Of a stretch of DNA of 64,000 bases, positions 49,524 to 57,291 are shown one piece after another. Position numbers and translations under genes: made by a program. Within the stretch, counting starts at the first letter, position 1; every line of letters begins with the position of its first letter. The stretch lies in the NCBI GenBank assembly GCA_963728995.1, contig CAVSMD010000002.1, positions 1-64,000 of the forward strand, read 5' to 3'. Source of the stretch: FEN-1219 sp963728995 (GTDB taxonomy: Bacteria > Pseudomonadota > Gammaproteobacteria > Steroidobacterales > Rariloculaceae). Under the pieces are notes generated by a model. It was not told the DNA's origin, made no database searches, and worked only from the letters and a program-made list of their open reading frames with translations.

Positions 49524-50460
49524 TGTATTGATCGTCCGTCCCACTGCTTTGCACGCGGTCCTCGGTCAATTCCTCCGGGCCGGGAGCAGCCTGCGAAGCG
49601 CGGATGTGAATGGGTCCGAAGGCTTCTGTTTGCACGACGTCGATGAGCGCTTCCTTGATGAGCTCGAGGATCGCCAGAAAGGTCACGGTCACGCCGATGC
49701 GCCCCTCGCCAGGATCGAACAGTCGTTGGAAATCGACATATCGCTCCGTCTGGAGGGTGACGAGAATATTCGACATGCGCTCACGCACCGACAACGGTTC
49801 GCGTCGCACGTGATGGTGCGCGAACATCGTCGAGCGTTCCAGGGCCTCCTTGAAGACGGCCAGCAGCTCCTTCAGCGTGATGTCCGGCAGCTTCGTGACG
49901 ACTGGGCGCTCGATGATCTCCGCGCTGGTCTGCAGCACGTCACGCTCGAGCCGCTCGAGCGCATCGATATCGCCAGCCGCTTTCTTGAAACGCTCATACT
50001 CCTGCAGGCGCCGGACGAGCTCAGCACGCGGATCGTCCTCTTCCTGCTCGCCGTCGGCGGACCTCGGCAACAACATGCGGGATTTGATCTCGGCAAGCGT
50101 GGCGGCCATGACGAGATATTCGCCGGCCAGCTCGAATTGCATCTCCGTCATGAGCTCGATGTACTCGACGTATTGCCGCGAGATCTCGGCGATTGGGATG
50201 TCGAGGATGTCGAGGTTCTGGCGGCGGATGAGATACAGCAACAGATCGAGCGGCCCCTCGAAGGCTTCGAGGAACACGGACAGTGCATACGGCGGAATGT
50301 AGAGATCCCGCGGCAGCTCGGTGATCGGCTCGCCTTCGACGACGGCGAACGGCATCTCGCCCTGCGTCGGTGCGCCCCCCTCCGGATGCACGGGCGGCGG
50401 CGTTTGCGGCACGAGGCGTAAGTTCGCCTTGCTGAATTGCTTTGAAGCTTGTTCGGTCAC
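49516..50460 (-). CDS. scpA: Segregation and condensation protein A
   Basis: 314 residues, the kleisin of the SMC complex: FEGPLDLLLYLIRRQNLDILDIPI near the N-terminus and a C-terminal winged helix (VTVTFLAILELIKEALIDVVQ). It bridges the SMC heads. About 40 extra residues precede the kleisin domain. The GTG start at 50460 directly follows the stop of the M50 gene. Confidence 0.95.
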   Translation of the reverse strand: MTEQASKQFSKANLRLVPQTPPPVHPEGGAPTQGEMPFAVVEGEPITELPRDLYIPPYALSVFLEAFEGPLDLLLYLIRRQNLDILDIPIAEISRQYVEYIELMTEMQFELAGEYLVMAATLAEIKSRMLLPRSADGEQEEDDPRAELVRRLQEYERFKKAAGDIDALERLERDVLQTSAEIIERPVVTKLPDITLKELLAVFKEALERSTMFAHHHVRREPLSVRERMSNILVTLQTERYVDFQRLFDPGEGRIGVTVTFLAILELIKEALIDVVQTEAFGPIHIRASQAAPGPEELTEDRVQSSGTDDQYNG

Positions 50461-51126
50461 CTAGGCAAGACCTGCGGCTTGCGAAAAGAAGCGGATGAAG
50501 AAGTAGAGGATGGGGCTCATGAGCCGCCCCAGAATTTGTCCGGGGCCCAACAGCAGCAGCAGCACAATGATAAGGCCAAAGGGCTCGATTCTGTCGAGCA
50601 AATCCGACCCGGCTCTTGGCAGCAACCCGCTCAACACGCGACCGCCGTCGAGCGGAGGGATGGGAATCATGTTGAAGACCGCGAGCATCACATTGAACTG
50701 CAGTCCGAAGTAGCAAACGCTAACCGGCCAGCTCTGAATATCTGCCTTGAACGAGCCGAGAGCCAGCGCGAGAAGCATGGTCCAACCGGCAGCCATCAGC
50801 AGATTGACCGCGGGCCCGGCCGCCGCGACCAGCACCATGTCTCGCTTCGGGTGCTTGAGATTTCGAAAGGCCACCGGCACCGGTTTGGCCCAGCCGAAGA
50901 CGAAGCCCCCGAGCATGTACATCAGTAGCGGCGCCGCGACCGTACCGATCGGATCGATATGCTTGAGGGGGTTCAACGTCAGGCGTCCGAGCATGTATGC
51001 CGTCGGGTCGCCGAGCTGGCGTGCCACCCAGCCGTGCGCCACCTCATGCGTGGTAATGGCGAAAATCCCGGGGATCGCGACGACGGATATGACGACAAGG
51101 ATATTGATGGGGTCTAGATTGGACAT
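50461..51126 (-). CDS. Site-2-protease-like M50 membrane metalloprotease
   Basis: 221 residues with five or six membrane helices. Zinc motif HEVAH (His27, Glu28, His31) and the second motif NMIPIPPLDGGRV, whose Asp is the third ligand. This is the small M50B type without PDZ or CBS domains, commonly found next to scpA and trpS or sua5-like genes. Its substrate is unknown; such enzymes cut transmembrane segments. Confidence 0.9.
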   Translation of the reverse strand: MSNLDPINILVVISVVAIPGIFAITTHEVAHGWVARQLGDPTAYMLGRLTLNPLKHIDPIGTVAAPLLMYMLGGFVFGWAKPVPVAFRNLKHPKRDMVLVAAAGPAVNLLMAAGWTMLLALALGSFKADIQSWPVSVCYFGLQFNVMLAVFNMIPIPPLDGGRVLSGLLPRAGSDLLDRIEPFGLIIVLLLLLGPGQILGRLMSPILYFFIRFFSQAAGLA

Positions 51127-51156
51127 CCGGGCATTATACGTGCCCGTGTGCCCTGG

Positions 51157-51780
51157 TCAGCTTTCGAACGCGGAAACGTCTCCCTTGCCTTTGCGAACCA
51201 CTACGACCCGGTCGCCACTGAGATCGAGCACGGTCGTGGGCTCTATACCGCAATGATCGCCATCGATGATCACGTCCACCTGACGCTCCAGCCGAGTCCG
51301 GATGTCCTCGGGATCCGTGAGTGGGAGGGAATCGCCGGGCAGCAACAGCGTGGAGCTCATCAGCGGCTCACCAAGCGCGTCCAGCAGCCCTTGTGCTATT
51401 GCGTGATCTGGGACTCGAATTCCGATCGAGCGTCGCTTCGGATCCTGAAGGCGTTTTGGCAGCTCGTGCGTAGCCTTCAGCACGAAAGTGTAAGGGCCGG
51501 GTGTCAACGCCTTTAGGAGTCGATAGGCCCAGTTGTCAACCCGTGCATAGATGGCGATGTCGGACAGATCGCGGCAGGCGAGCGTGAAATCGTGATCGCG
51601 ATCGATGCGGCGCAAGCGACGCACGCGTTCCAGAGCGTTCTTGTCGCCGAGGTGCCAACCGAACGCATAGCTCGAATCCGTGGGGTAAATCACGACGCCG
51701 CCGCCGCGGACGATCTCGGCCGCCCGATTCAGCAAGCGGAGCTGCGGATTTACCGGGTGAACTTTGAAGAACTGGCCCAC
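51157..51780 (-). CDS. YciO/Sua5/YrdC-family protein (L-threonylcarbamoyladenylate synthase type)
   Basis: 207 residues with the YrdC fold: GGVVIYPTDSSYAFGWHL, TPGPYTFVLKAT and SIGIRVPDH. TsaC/Sua5 enzymes make threonylcarbamoyl-AMP for the t6A base in tRNA; the YciO branch, which this resembles by its start MGQFFKVHPVNPQ, may have a different role. GTG start at 51780. It opens the leftward run with the M50 peptidase and scpAB, and is divergent from yciB. Confidence 0.88.
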   Translation of the reverse strand: MGQFFKVHPVNPQLRLLNRAAEIVRGGGVVIYPTDSSYAFGWHLGDKNALERVRRLRRIDRDHDFTLACRDLSDIAIYARVDNWAYRLLKALTPGPYTFVLKATHELPKRLQDPKRRSIGIRVPDHAIAQGLLDALGEPLMSSTLLLPGDSLPLTDPEDIRTRLERQVDVIIDGDHCGIEPTTVLDLSGDRVVVVRKGKGDVSAFES

Positions 51781-51858
51781 CCCAGCATTCTACGGCGGGT
51801 TTGGGACCCAGGGCCAAGGGCGTTAAGATGCATCCCTGATCTTAATCGACGCGAAATC

Positions 51859-52407
51859 ATGCAGTTACTCTTCGACTTTTTCCCGCTCATCGTGTTCTTT
51901 GTCGCCTATCGGCTGTCCGACCTGTACGTTGCCACGGCGGCGATCATGGTCACGATGGCACTTCAAGTGGCGTATCAGTGGTTCCGCCACCGCAAGGTCA
52001 ACAAGATGCTGCTGGTGTCTGCGCTGCTCGTGGTCGTGTTCGGCGGAATCACGCTGGCTGTCCGCAATCCAGTCTTCATTCAATGGAAGGTCACGGTCGT
52101 GAACTGGTTATTCGCCGTTGCCTTCCTTGCGAGTCAACTGTTCGGAGCCAAGACGCTCACGGAGCGCGTCATGGGCCACGCGATTGAGCTGGAGGCGAAT
52201 CTCTGGCGCCAGCTGAACACCATCTGGGTGGTGAACTTCGCGGTGATCGGCGCGCTGAACCTGTTCGTGATGTACAACTACGACGAAGCCACCTGGGTGT
52301 ACTTCAAGTCCTGGGGCATGATCGGTCTGTCCCTACTGACGGCGCTTGGACAGGCCGTGTGGATTTCGGCGCGCACGTCCCAGCAAGAAGCCAACAAGGA
52401 CCAATGA
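51859..52407 (+). CDS. yciB: Septation/inner-membrane protein YciB (IspZ)
   Basis: 182 residues with five membrane helices (LLFDFFPLIVFFVAYRLSDL, TKVVNWLFAVAFLASQLFG-like). The family start MQLLFDFFPLIVFF and the motif PVFIQWKVTVVNW identify it. YciB links cell division and envelope synthesis and interacts with division proteins. The ATG at 51859 is preferred over the longer open frame, which antisenses the YciO gene. bolA and a parvulin gene follow in the same direction, a common order. Confidence 0.93.
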   Translation: MQLLFDFFPLIVFFVAYRLSDLYVATAAIMVTMALQVAYQWFRHRKVNKMLLVSALLVVVFGGITLAVRNPVFIQWKVTVVNWLFAVAFLASQLFGAKTLTERVMGHAIELEANLWRQLNTIWVVNFAVIGALNLFVMYNYDEATWVYFKSWGMIGLSLLTALGQAVWISARTSQQEANKDQ

Positions 52408-52470
52408 TACTTCCACCGCCCACGATGTGCTGAGCAGCGTTTACCCCTCGCACCGTCCTCCAATCGCTCC

Positions 52471-52743
52471 ATGACAACTGAACGAATCGCTCTCATCCGG
52501 ACTCGTCTCGAGCAGGCCTTCGCGCCAGAGTCGATCGAGATCGTCGACGACAGCCACCGCCATGCAGGACATGCCGGTGCCAAAGATGGGCGCGGACACT
52601 TCCGCGTGCGTATCGTTTCGCGGCACTTCATCGGCACCAAGACTCTGGAACGGCACCGGATGGTATATGCTGCGCTGGGCAATTTGATGCAGACGGATAT
52701 TCACGCATTGAGCGTGACCGCGCTCGGCCCCGATGGCCATTAG
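52471..52743 (+). CDS. bolA: BolA-family protein
   Basis: 90 residues of the BolA/IbaG fold: IRTRLEQAFAPESIEIVDDS, the invariant His in SHRHAGHAGA, and LERHRMVYAALGNLM. BolA proteins pair with monothiol glutaredoxins to bind an iron-sulphur cluster, and some bind DNA. It sits between yciB and a parvulin gene, the usual yciB-bolA-ppi order. Confidence 0.93.
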   Translation: MTTERIALIRTRLEQAFAPESIEIVDDSHRHAGHAGAKDGRGHFRVRIVSRHFIGTKTLERHRMVYAALGNLMQTDIHALSVTALGPDGH

Positions 52744-52766
52744 CCGCGTCCCAACAGGGCACAACG

Positions 52767-53594
52767 ATGTCGATGACGCTTAGCAAAGGTGTGACCCTGG
52801 CGTTCGTTGTGGCGGCAATCAGCGCTTGCTCGAAGAATCATGGCGCCATCGAAGGCAACGCGCTGGGCCCGGGCCGCGTAGCGACCGTGAATGGACAGCC
52901 GATCGCGGAGTCCGTGCTGCGGATGTACGCACTGACGACGGCGCGCAAGAACCTCGACGACATGACCGCCGAGGAGCGCGCCAAGTTGCTCGACGAACTC
53001 ATCGGCGTCGAGCTATTGAGCCAACAGGCGGACAAAGACGGGGTGACGGCCTCGCGAACAATAGCCGCCCAGCTAGAGCTGCAACGGTTGCAATTGGTGG
53101 GCCGCGCCATGGCCACGAGCTACCTGGAAAAGAATCCAGCCAGCGACGGGGAGCTCCAGCAGCTCTATGAAGAGAACGTTCCGCGACTCTCCGCTCAGCA
53201 ATACAAGGCGCGGCACATTCTCGTGGAGACGAAGGAAGAGGCGGACAACGTCATAGCACAGCTGCGGGGAGGAAAGGACTTCGCAGTGCTCGCTAAGGAA
53301 CGCGCAGGCGGCAAGACCGGCCCGAACGGTGGTGATCTCGGCTGGTTTACCGCCGAGTCCATGGTGCCTCAGGTCGCGAACGCCGTGGCTTCTATGAAGG
53401 TCGGGTCATTCTCTGCGGAGCCCGTGCAAAGCGACTATGGCTACCATGTGCTGATACTCGACGACACGCGGAAAGGCGAACCACCCGCGCTCGAAGCAAT
53501 TCGAAAGGACCTGACGAACGCCGTCGAACGGCGTCACCTGGAGGACTACATCAAGACTCTTCGCTCGGGGGCGACGGTTTCGGTGGGTCCGTAA
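52767..53594 (+). CDS. Parvulin-type peptidyl-prolyl isomerase, lipoprotein
   Basis: 275 residues. The N-terminus has a lipobox (AAISACS, Cys at about 21), so it is anchored to a membrane facing the periplasm. A SurA-like helical domain (about 40-140) is followed by a parvulin domain (about 145-245: KARHILVETKEEADNVIAQL, GGDLGWFTAESMVP, DYGYHVLILDD). It helps fold or chaperone outer-membrane proteins. It lies 23 bases after bolA. Confidence 0.92.
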   Translation: MSMTLSKGVTLAFVVAAISACSKNHGAIEGNALGPGRVATVNGQPIAESVLRMYALTTARKNLDDMTAEERAKLLDELIGVELLSQQADKDGVTASRTIAAQLELQRLQLVGRAMATSYLEKNPASDGELQQLYEENVPRLSAQQYKARHILVETKEEADNVIAQLRGGKDFAVLAKERAGGKTGPNGGDLGWFTAESMVPQVANAVASMKVGSFSAEPVQSDYGYHVLILDDTRKGEPPALEAIRKDLTNAVERRHLEDYIKTLRSGATVSVGP

Positions 53595-53605
53595 GTCAGA
53601 GTATA

Positions 53606-54436
53606 CTCTTCGAGTCACGAAATGATAGATTCCCACTCCCGTCTTAATTCTCTTGCTGATGCTTGCGTTCTCGAGGGACGTGCTGTCTTGGGCGGACAGC
53701 CAGTTGTCGAGTTCATTCAGCAGCTGCGTGCCTTTCGCGCGTATAAGCGCATTAAAGGCGGGCATAAGCTCCTCGCGGAGTCCATCATTGGCGAAGACGA
53801 TTCGCTCGAATCGGCCCGAAGCCCGGCCGCTTGTCCATGTTGAATTCGTACGTATTGAATGAAGTCGCGGACGACTTCTCCAAACCGATGAAGCGCGTCG
53901 GGATCGAAGTCGCGCGGAATATACGCCCGCGCAAGAACTTTGAACGAACCGCTAGCGCTAGTCCGTTCTACGGCCCCGACACGAAGCAGTTCGTCAAGCA
54001 TCGCTCGCGGTGCCATATCTCCGCTGTGTTTCCGGACCAGATTCACGAAACTTGCTCGGGCTTTGCAGACTCAAATGGAAGATCCAAGCGGCATGCCGTA
54101 GGGCCCCGTAAACTCCGGGTCGGTATGCCACCCAACCAATACGCGAGTGACACGATTGAGGTTGCTACGGAAAGTCAAGGGACGCCGCCGCTGGCGATGA
54201 TTCCTTCCTGCTTGGCGACTTCCTTCCGCGTTAGCCCAGTGAGAATCGCTATTCGTGACTGCGAGACTCTTCCGCTCGGGAAGCGTGAAATCGCGAGCCG
54301 CGACTTCCACAAATACCGTCTTGAGCACCTCCGCTAACTCTCCAAACGAGACGCCATGACGAATCAAGATCCTCACCAGTGGACGGAGGATCTTTCTAAA
54401 GGCGACAAGCAGACCCGGGCGTACTGCGTCCGTCAT
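53606..54436 (-). pseudogene. DUF6502-family protein, first copy, multiply frameshifted
   Basis: A relative of the intact gene at 56467. The start is clear: ATG at 54436, LRPLVRILIRHGVSFGELAE and EVLKTVFVEVAARDF. Then the frame changes at about 54250 (ILTGLTRKEVAKQEGIIASG in another frame), returns for VLVGWHTDPEFTGPYGMPL, changes again around 54070, returns near 54055 as VNLVRKHSGDMAPRAMLDELL, and changes near 53850 into FERIVFANDGLREELMPAFN, ending near KTGVGIYHF. Five changes in 830 bases is a higher density than elsewhere in the window, so real decay is possible, though some may be sequence errors. The 3' end is uncertain. Presumed HTH regulator by similarity to its paralogue. Confidence 0.7.
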
Positions 54437-54518
54437 GGGACGAAAGAGCTAAGACGACTGCACGCGCAGACCAACGGAGTATTCCCCTCGACCGACATAA
54501 TAAGAGGCACGCACAACA

Positions 54519-54556
54519 GGGGGCGGCCAAGCCCCCGCGGATGGCCGAAGCGGCCT
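54519..54556 (-). terminator. Two small hairpins after the repeat-protein gene, weak terminator candidate
   Basis: GGCCG-AAG-CGGCC at 54543-54555 and GGGGGC-GGCCAA-GCCCCC at 54519-54536, within 50 bases of the repeat gene's stop codon. Only TGTTGTG follows on the minus strand, so termination strength is doubtful. Confidence 0.4.
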
Positions 54557-54564
54557 TTGCCTCT

Positions 54565-56088
54565 CTACCGGGTTAGAAGATTACCAGCCCCGGTCGTCTG
54601 CGTGGAATTGGTTTGACGTAGTTCCGGCGAAGGGGAGGCTTGCGTCAGAACTGCACCGTCATATTGAATGCCAGCAAGCACAACGCCCCCGGGGCTCGGC
54701 TGAATGCCCATCGCCTCATAGGAGTCGCCTATTCCAGGCGCGAAATCAGGATTCAACGCGAGCTGTGGCGAGTAATCGATCAGCGCGTGACCAAGGGTCA
54801 CCTGTGCTCGAGTATTATCGGCCTGGGCGACGACGCCCTTCAATGCAACCGGCGAAACGCCTGGCACATAGGGCCGACTAATCTTTTGTAAAGCAGCTCC
54901 CTCGCCCACCTCGGAAACCAGCGCGACGACATAGTCACCGATTGCCAGACCGGCTGCGGTCTCGTCGTCGACCGAAAACTCTTGCCCCAATACCACGACG
55001 GTAGCGCCCGATTGTGGAGACGACGGTACGATTGCGTCCACGAGCCCCATTGCGCCGCTCTTGATCAGTGTAGCGCGTCCGTTGCTGCCGCTTTGACCCA
55101 GCGCGTTGCTGCCGCTTTGGCCCAGCGCGTTGCTGCCGCTTTGACCCAGCGCGTTGCTGCCGCTTTGGCCCAGCGCATTGCTGCCGCTTTGGCCCAGCGC
55201 GTTGCTGCCGCTTTGACCCAGCGCGTTGCTGCCGCTTTGGCCCAGCGCATTGCTGCCGCTTTGACCCAGCGCGTTGCTGCCGCTTTGGCCCAGCGCATTG
55301 CTGCCGCTTTGACCCAGCGCGTTGCTGCCGCTTTGGCCCAGCGCGTTGCTGCCGCTTTGGCCCAGCGCGTTGCTGCCGCTTTGGCCCAGCAGGTTACTGC
55401 CCGACTGACCGAGAACGTTGCTGCCGGTCTGGCCAAGGACGTTGCTGCCCGACTGACCGAGAACGTTACTCCCGGACTGGCCAAGGACGTTGCTGCCCGA
55501 CTGGCCGAGAACGTTGCTGCCGGATTGACCGAGGAGGTTGCTGCCCGACTGACCGAGAACGTTGCTGCCGGATTGACCGAGGAGGTTGCTGCCCGACTGA
55601 CCGAGAACGTTACTGCCGGACTGGCCAAGGACGTTGCTGCCCGACTGGCCGAGAACGTTACTCCCGGACTGGCCAAGGACGTTGCTGCCCGACTGGCCGA
55701 GCGAGACGTTGCTGCCCGATTGGCCGAGAACGTTGCTGCCCGATGCCGAGACGTTGCTGCCGGATTGACCGAGGAGGTTGCTGCCCGACTGGCCGAGAAC
55801 GTTGCTGCCGGATTGACCGAGGAGGTTGCTGCCCGACTGGCCGAGAACGTTGCTGCCGGATTGACCGAGGAGGTTGCTGCCCGACTGGCCGAGAACGTTG
55901 CTGCCGGATTGACCGAGGAGGTTGCTGCCCGACTGGCCGAGAACGTTGCTGCCGGACTGGCCTCGTAAACTGTTTCCCGCCTCGTCAGCGAACGCCACCT
56001 GGACCACGGCGCCGGCCAGGGCGAATCCTGACGCTAGCTGGATCAGTGACCGCGCGCGACGTCCCGGAGCGGACTTAACTTTCAGCAC
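54565..56088 (-). CDS. Secreted GQSGSN octapeptide-repeat protein, about 507 aa
   Basis: A signal peptide (SLIQLASGFALAGAVVQVAFA, cleaved before DEAGN) is followed by about 37 copies of an 8-residue repeat, GQSGSN plus VL, LL or AL, covering roughly residues 45-340. Then comes a 165-residue Val- and Gly-rich domain (GATVVVLGQEFSVDDETAAG, IGDYVVALVSEVGEGAAL) that resembles small beta-barrel DUF5666-like domains. The repeats have regularly spaced Gln, Gly, Ser and Asn and no Cys or charge, as in beta-solenoid or amyloid-forming repeats such as curlin; this is analogy only. The start is taken as GTG 56088, six bases after GGAG; GTG 56100 is the alternative. DUF6502 genes lie on both sides, on the same strand. 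Confidence 0.8.
   Translation of the reverse strand: MLKVKSAPGRRARSLIQLASGFALAGAVVQVAFADEAGNSLRGQSGSNVLGQSGSNLLGQSGSNVLGQSGSNLLGQSGSNVLGQSGSNLLGQSGSNVLGQSGSNLLGQSGSNVSASGSNVLGQSGSNVSLGQSGSNVLGQSGSNVLGQSGSNVLGQSGSNVLGQSGSNLLGQSGSNVLGQSGSNLLGQSGSNVLGQSGSNVLGQSGSNVLGQSGSNVLGQTGSNVLGQSGSNLLGQSGSNALGQSGSNALGQSGSNALGQSGSNALGQSGSNALGQSGSNALGQSGSNALGQSGSNALGQSGSNALGQSGSNALGQSGSNALGQSGSNALGQSGSNGRATLIKSGAMGLVDAIVPSSPQSGATVVVLGQEFSVDDETAAGLAIGDYVVALVSEVGEGAALQKISRPYVPGVSPVALKGVVAQADNTRAQVTLGHALIDYSPQLALNPDFAPGIGDSYEAMGIQPSPGGVVLAGIQYDGAVLTQASPSPELRQTNSTQTTGAGNLLTR
55081..55962. repeat. Two tandem arrays of 24-bp repeats inside the octapeptide gene
   Basis: 55081-55392 holds exactly 13 units of one 24-bp type (starting GTTGCTGCCGCTTTG on the plus strand) that differ almost only at two wobble positions. 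55393-55962 holds about 24 units of a second type (GTTGCTGCCCGACTGG or GTTGCTGCCGGATTGACC). Two units near 55700-55750 are irregular (27 and 15 bp). Each array is more alike within than between, which indicates separate recent expansions. Confidence 0.92.
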
Positions 56089-56466
56089 AAATATCTCCAC
56101 GTAAGGAGGCTTGACACACGACTGCCGGTCCCGGGCACACCTGATCGGACCTATTTATTCTTTTTTCAGTAAGTTGAGGACGGAAAGTGAAACCCTGTCT
56201 CCCCCAGATTGCGGCACCCGTTCGACAAAACGCGACCCGCCACGACATAATTGCTTATATCGGGGATTTTGTTCCCAAAGGTGAACTAGGTCAAGAAGTT
56301 GTTGAGCCTAACTGTTTGAGGCCGGAGGAGCGCCCGAGCGACCCGCAGCGAGCGGCACGGACGTGGATGGCCCGAGGGAGGCTGGTCAAATCGGGGGGGG
56401 GGGCGGCTCGCCCGCTAGACAGTCGGGACTCGGCGCGCCTCCGCAAGGACCTGAGCGGTGAGGCCG
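56089..56466. other. Gene-free region between the repeat gene and DUF6502 copy 2
   Basis: No supported gene. It holds the 5' region of the repeat-protein gene. On the minus strand TTGACC (about 56290) and CAAAAT (about 56267) are spaced 17 bases apart, a plausible sigma-70 promoter about 180 bases before the start codon. AT-rich DNA (56150-56300) contrasts with the GC-rich surroundings. A run of eleven G lies at 56393-56403. The long AT-rich leader suggests complex regulation, possibly by DUF6502. Confidence 0.45.
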
Positions 56467-57291
56467 TCAATCCTCTTGGAAGTAGTAAACCCCAAGGCCG
56501 ACGCTGCGAGGGCTGTGGGCCACCCAGACGTCCTTAGGCATCTCGTACTCGCCAAGCCACTGATTCGTCTCATTAACAAAGACTTCTGCCCGATCGCGGA
56601 CCCAGGCCTTGAATCTGGGTACGTCGGATTCGGATAGGTGTTCGGACCAGACCGTGCGCTCAAACCGGCCTTTTAAGATCTGCTCAGCAGTATCCAGAGG
56701 GTGCTCCTGGCGAAGTTGAGCGTTATGAACAAGCGTGCCGCCGAGGTTGCCGAATGCGAACGCGACACCCCTTATGAAATCATCATCAAATTTCGTCGGA
56801 AAATAGTAGCTTGCTCGAGCCACGAGTCGAGCATGCTCGTCTTCCGATGCGCTGCCTGCTCGAATGAGAGTCGCACGAATGGCACCAGCTGGAATGTCTC
56901 CGCCGTATCTACCGACGAGTTGAGCGAAACTCCCTGGCCCCCGATCCGGAAGAGGCTTCGGTCGTCCTTTCGCAACGGAAAACTCAGGGTCGTGATGCCA
57001 GAAATGAAGAATTGTGTTTAGCGGGTTAGCTTCCATGTGCGGGGTCCATCTAGGCTCCGGCCCCTCTCTGCGCAGTTGGCCAACCTGTTTCCGGGAAATG
57101 CCGGTGATCGCGGACACTCGTGACATGTTGGTTGGCCGGCTTCGCAAGCCGTATTCCAGCGTTGCCACGTCTACAAAAACACACTTGGCCACGTAGCTGA
57201 ATTCCGAGTAACCGACGCCGCCCCGAAGCATTAGCCTCACGATGGGTTTGAGCATCACCGTAAGCGCCTTTAGAAGCGTGTCTATGCTCAT
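56467..57291 (-). CDS. DUF6502-family protein, probable HTH regulator
   Basis: 274 residues, intact. N-terminal pattern LKPIVRLMLRGGVGYSEFSY and VAKCVFVDVATLEYG, then a helix-turn-helix-like segment at about 52-74 (NMSRVSAITGISRKQVGQLR), then a helical C-terminal domain ending VGLGVYYFQED. The HTH suggests DNA binding; no function is established to my knowledge. The ATG at 57291 overlaps the ligA stop codon (ATGA), so it is translationally coupled to DNA ligase. The neighbour downstream is the secreted octapeptide-repeat gene, then a second, broken DUF6502 copy. Regulation of the repeat gene is an inference from position. Confidence 0.8.
   Translation of the reverse strand: MSIDTLLKALTVMLKPIVRLMLRGGVGYSEFSYVAKCVFVDVATLEYGLRSRPTNMSRVSAITGISRKQVGQLRREGPEPRWTPHMEANPLNTILHFWHHDPEFSVAKGRPKPLPDRGPGSFAQLVGRYGGDIPAGAIRATLIRAGSASEDEHARLVARASYYFPTKFDDDFIRGVAFAFGNLGGTLVHNAQLRQEHPLDTAEQILKGRFERTVWSEHLSESDVPRFKAWVRDRAEVFVNETNQWLGEYEMPKDVWVAHSPRSVGLGVYYFQED

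Noticed and set aside
55081..55962. Possible CRISPR array
   Set aside because: The repeats are directly tandem with no unique spacers, and they code for a regular octapeptide. No cas genes are present.
54982..55968. Long open frame on the plus strand with Ala/Val/Leu-rich repeats, antisense to the octapeptide gene
   Set aside because: The 24-bp period keeps every frame open. No signal, no start context and no non-repeat protein-like part supports it; the minus-strand frame has a signal peptide and a folded C-terminal domain.
56187..56537. 116-codon plus-strand frame in the gap before DUF6502 copy 2
   Set aside because: Crosses the G11 run and enters the 3' end of the DUF6502 gene. No ribosome binding site and no protein-like pattern.
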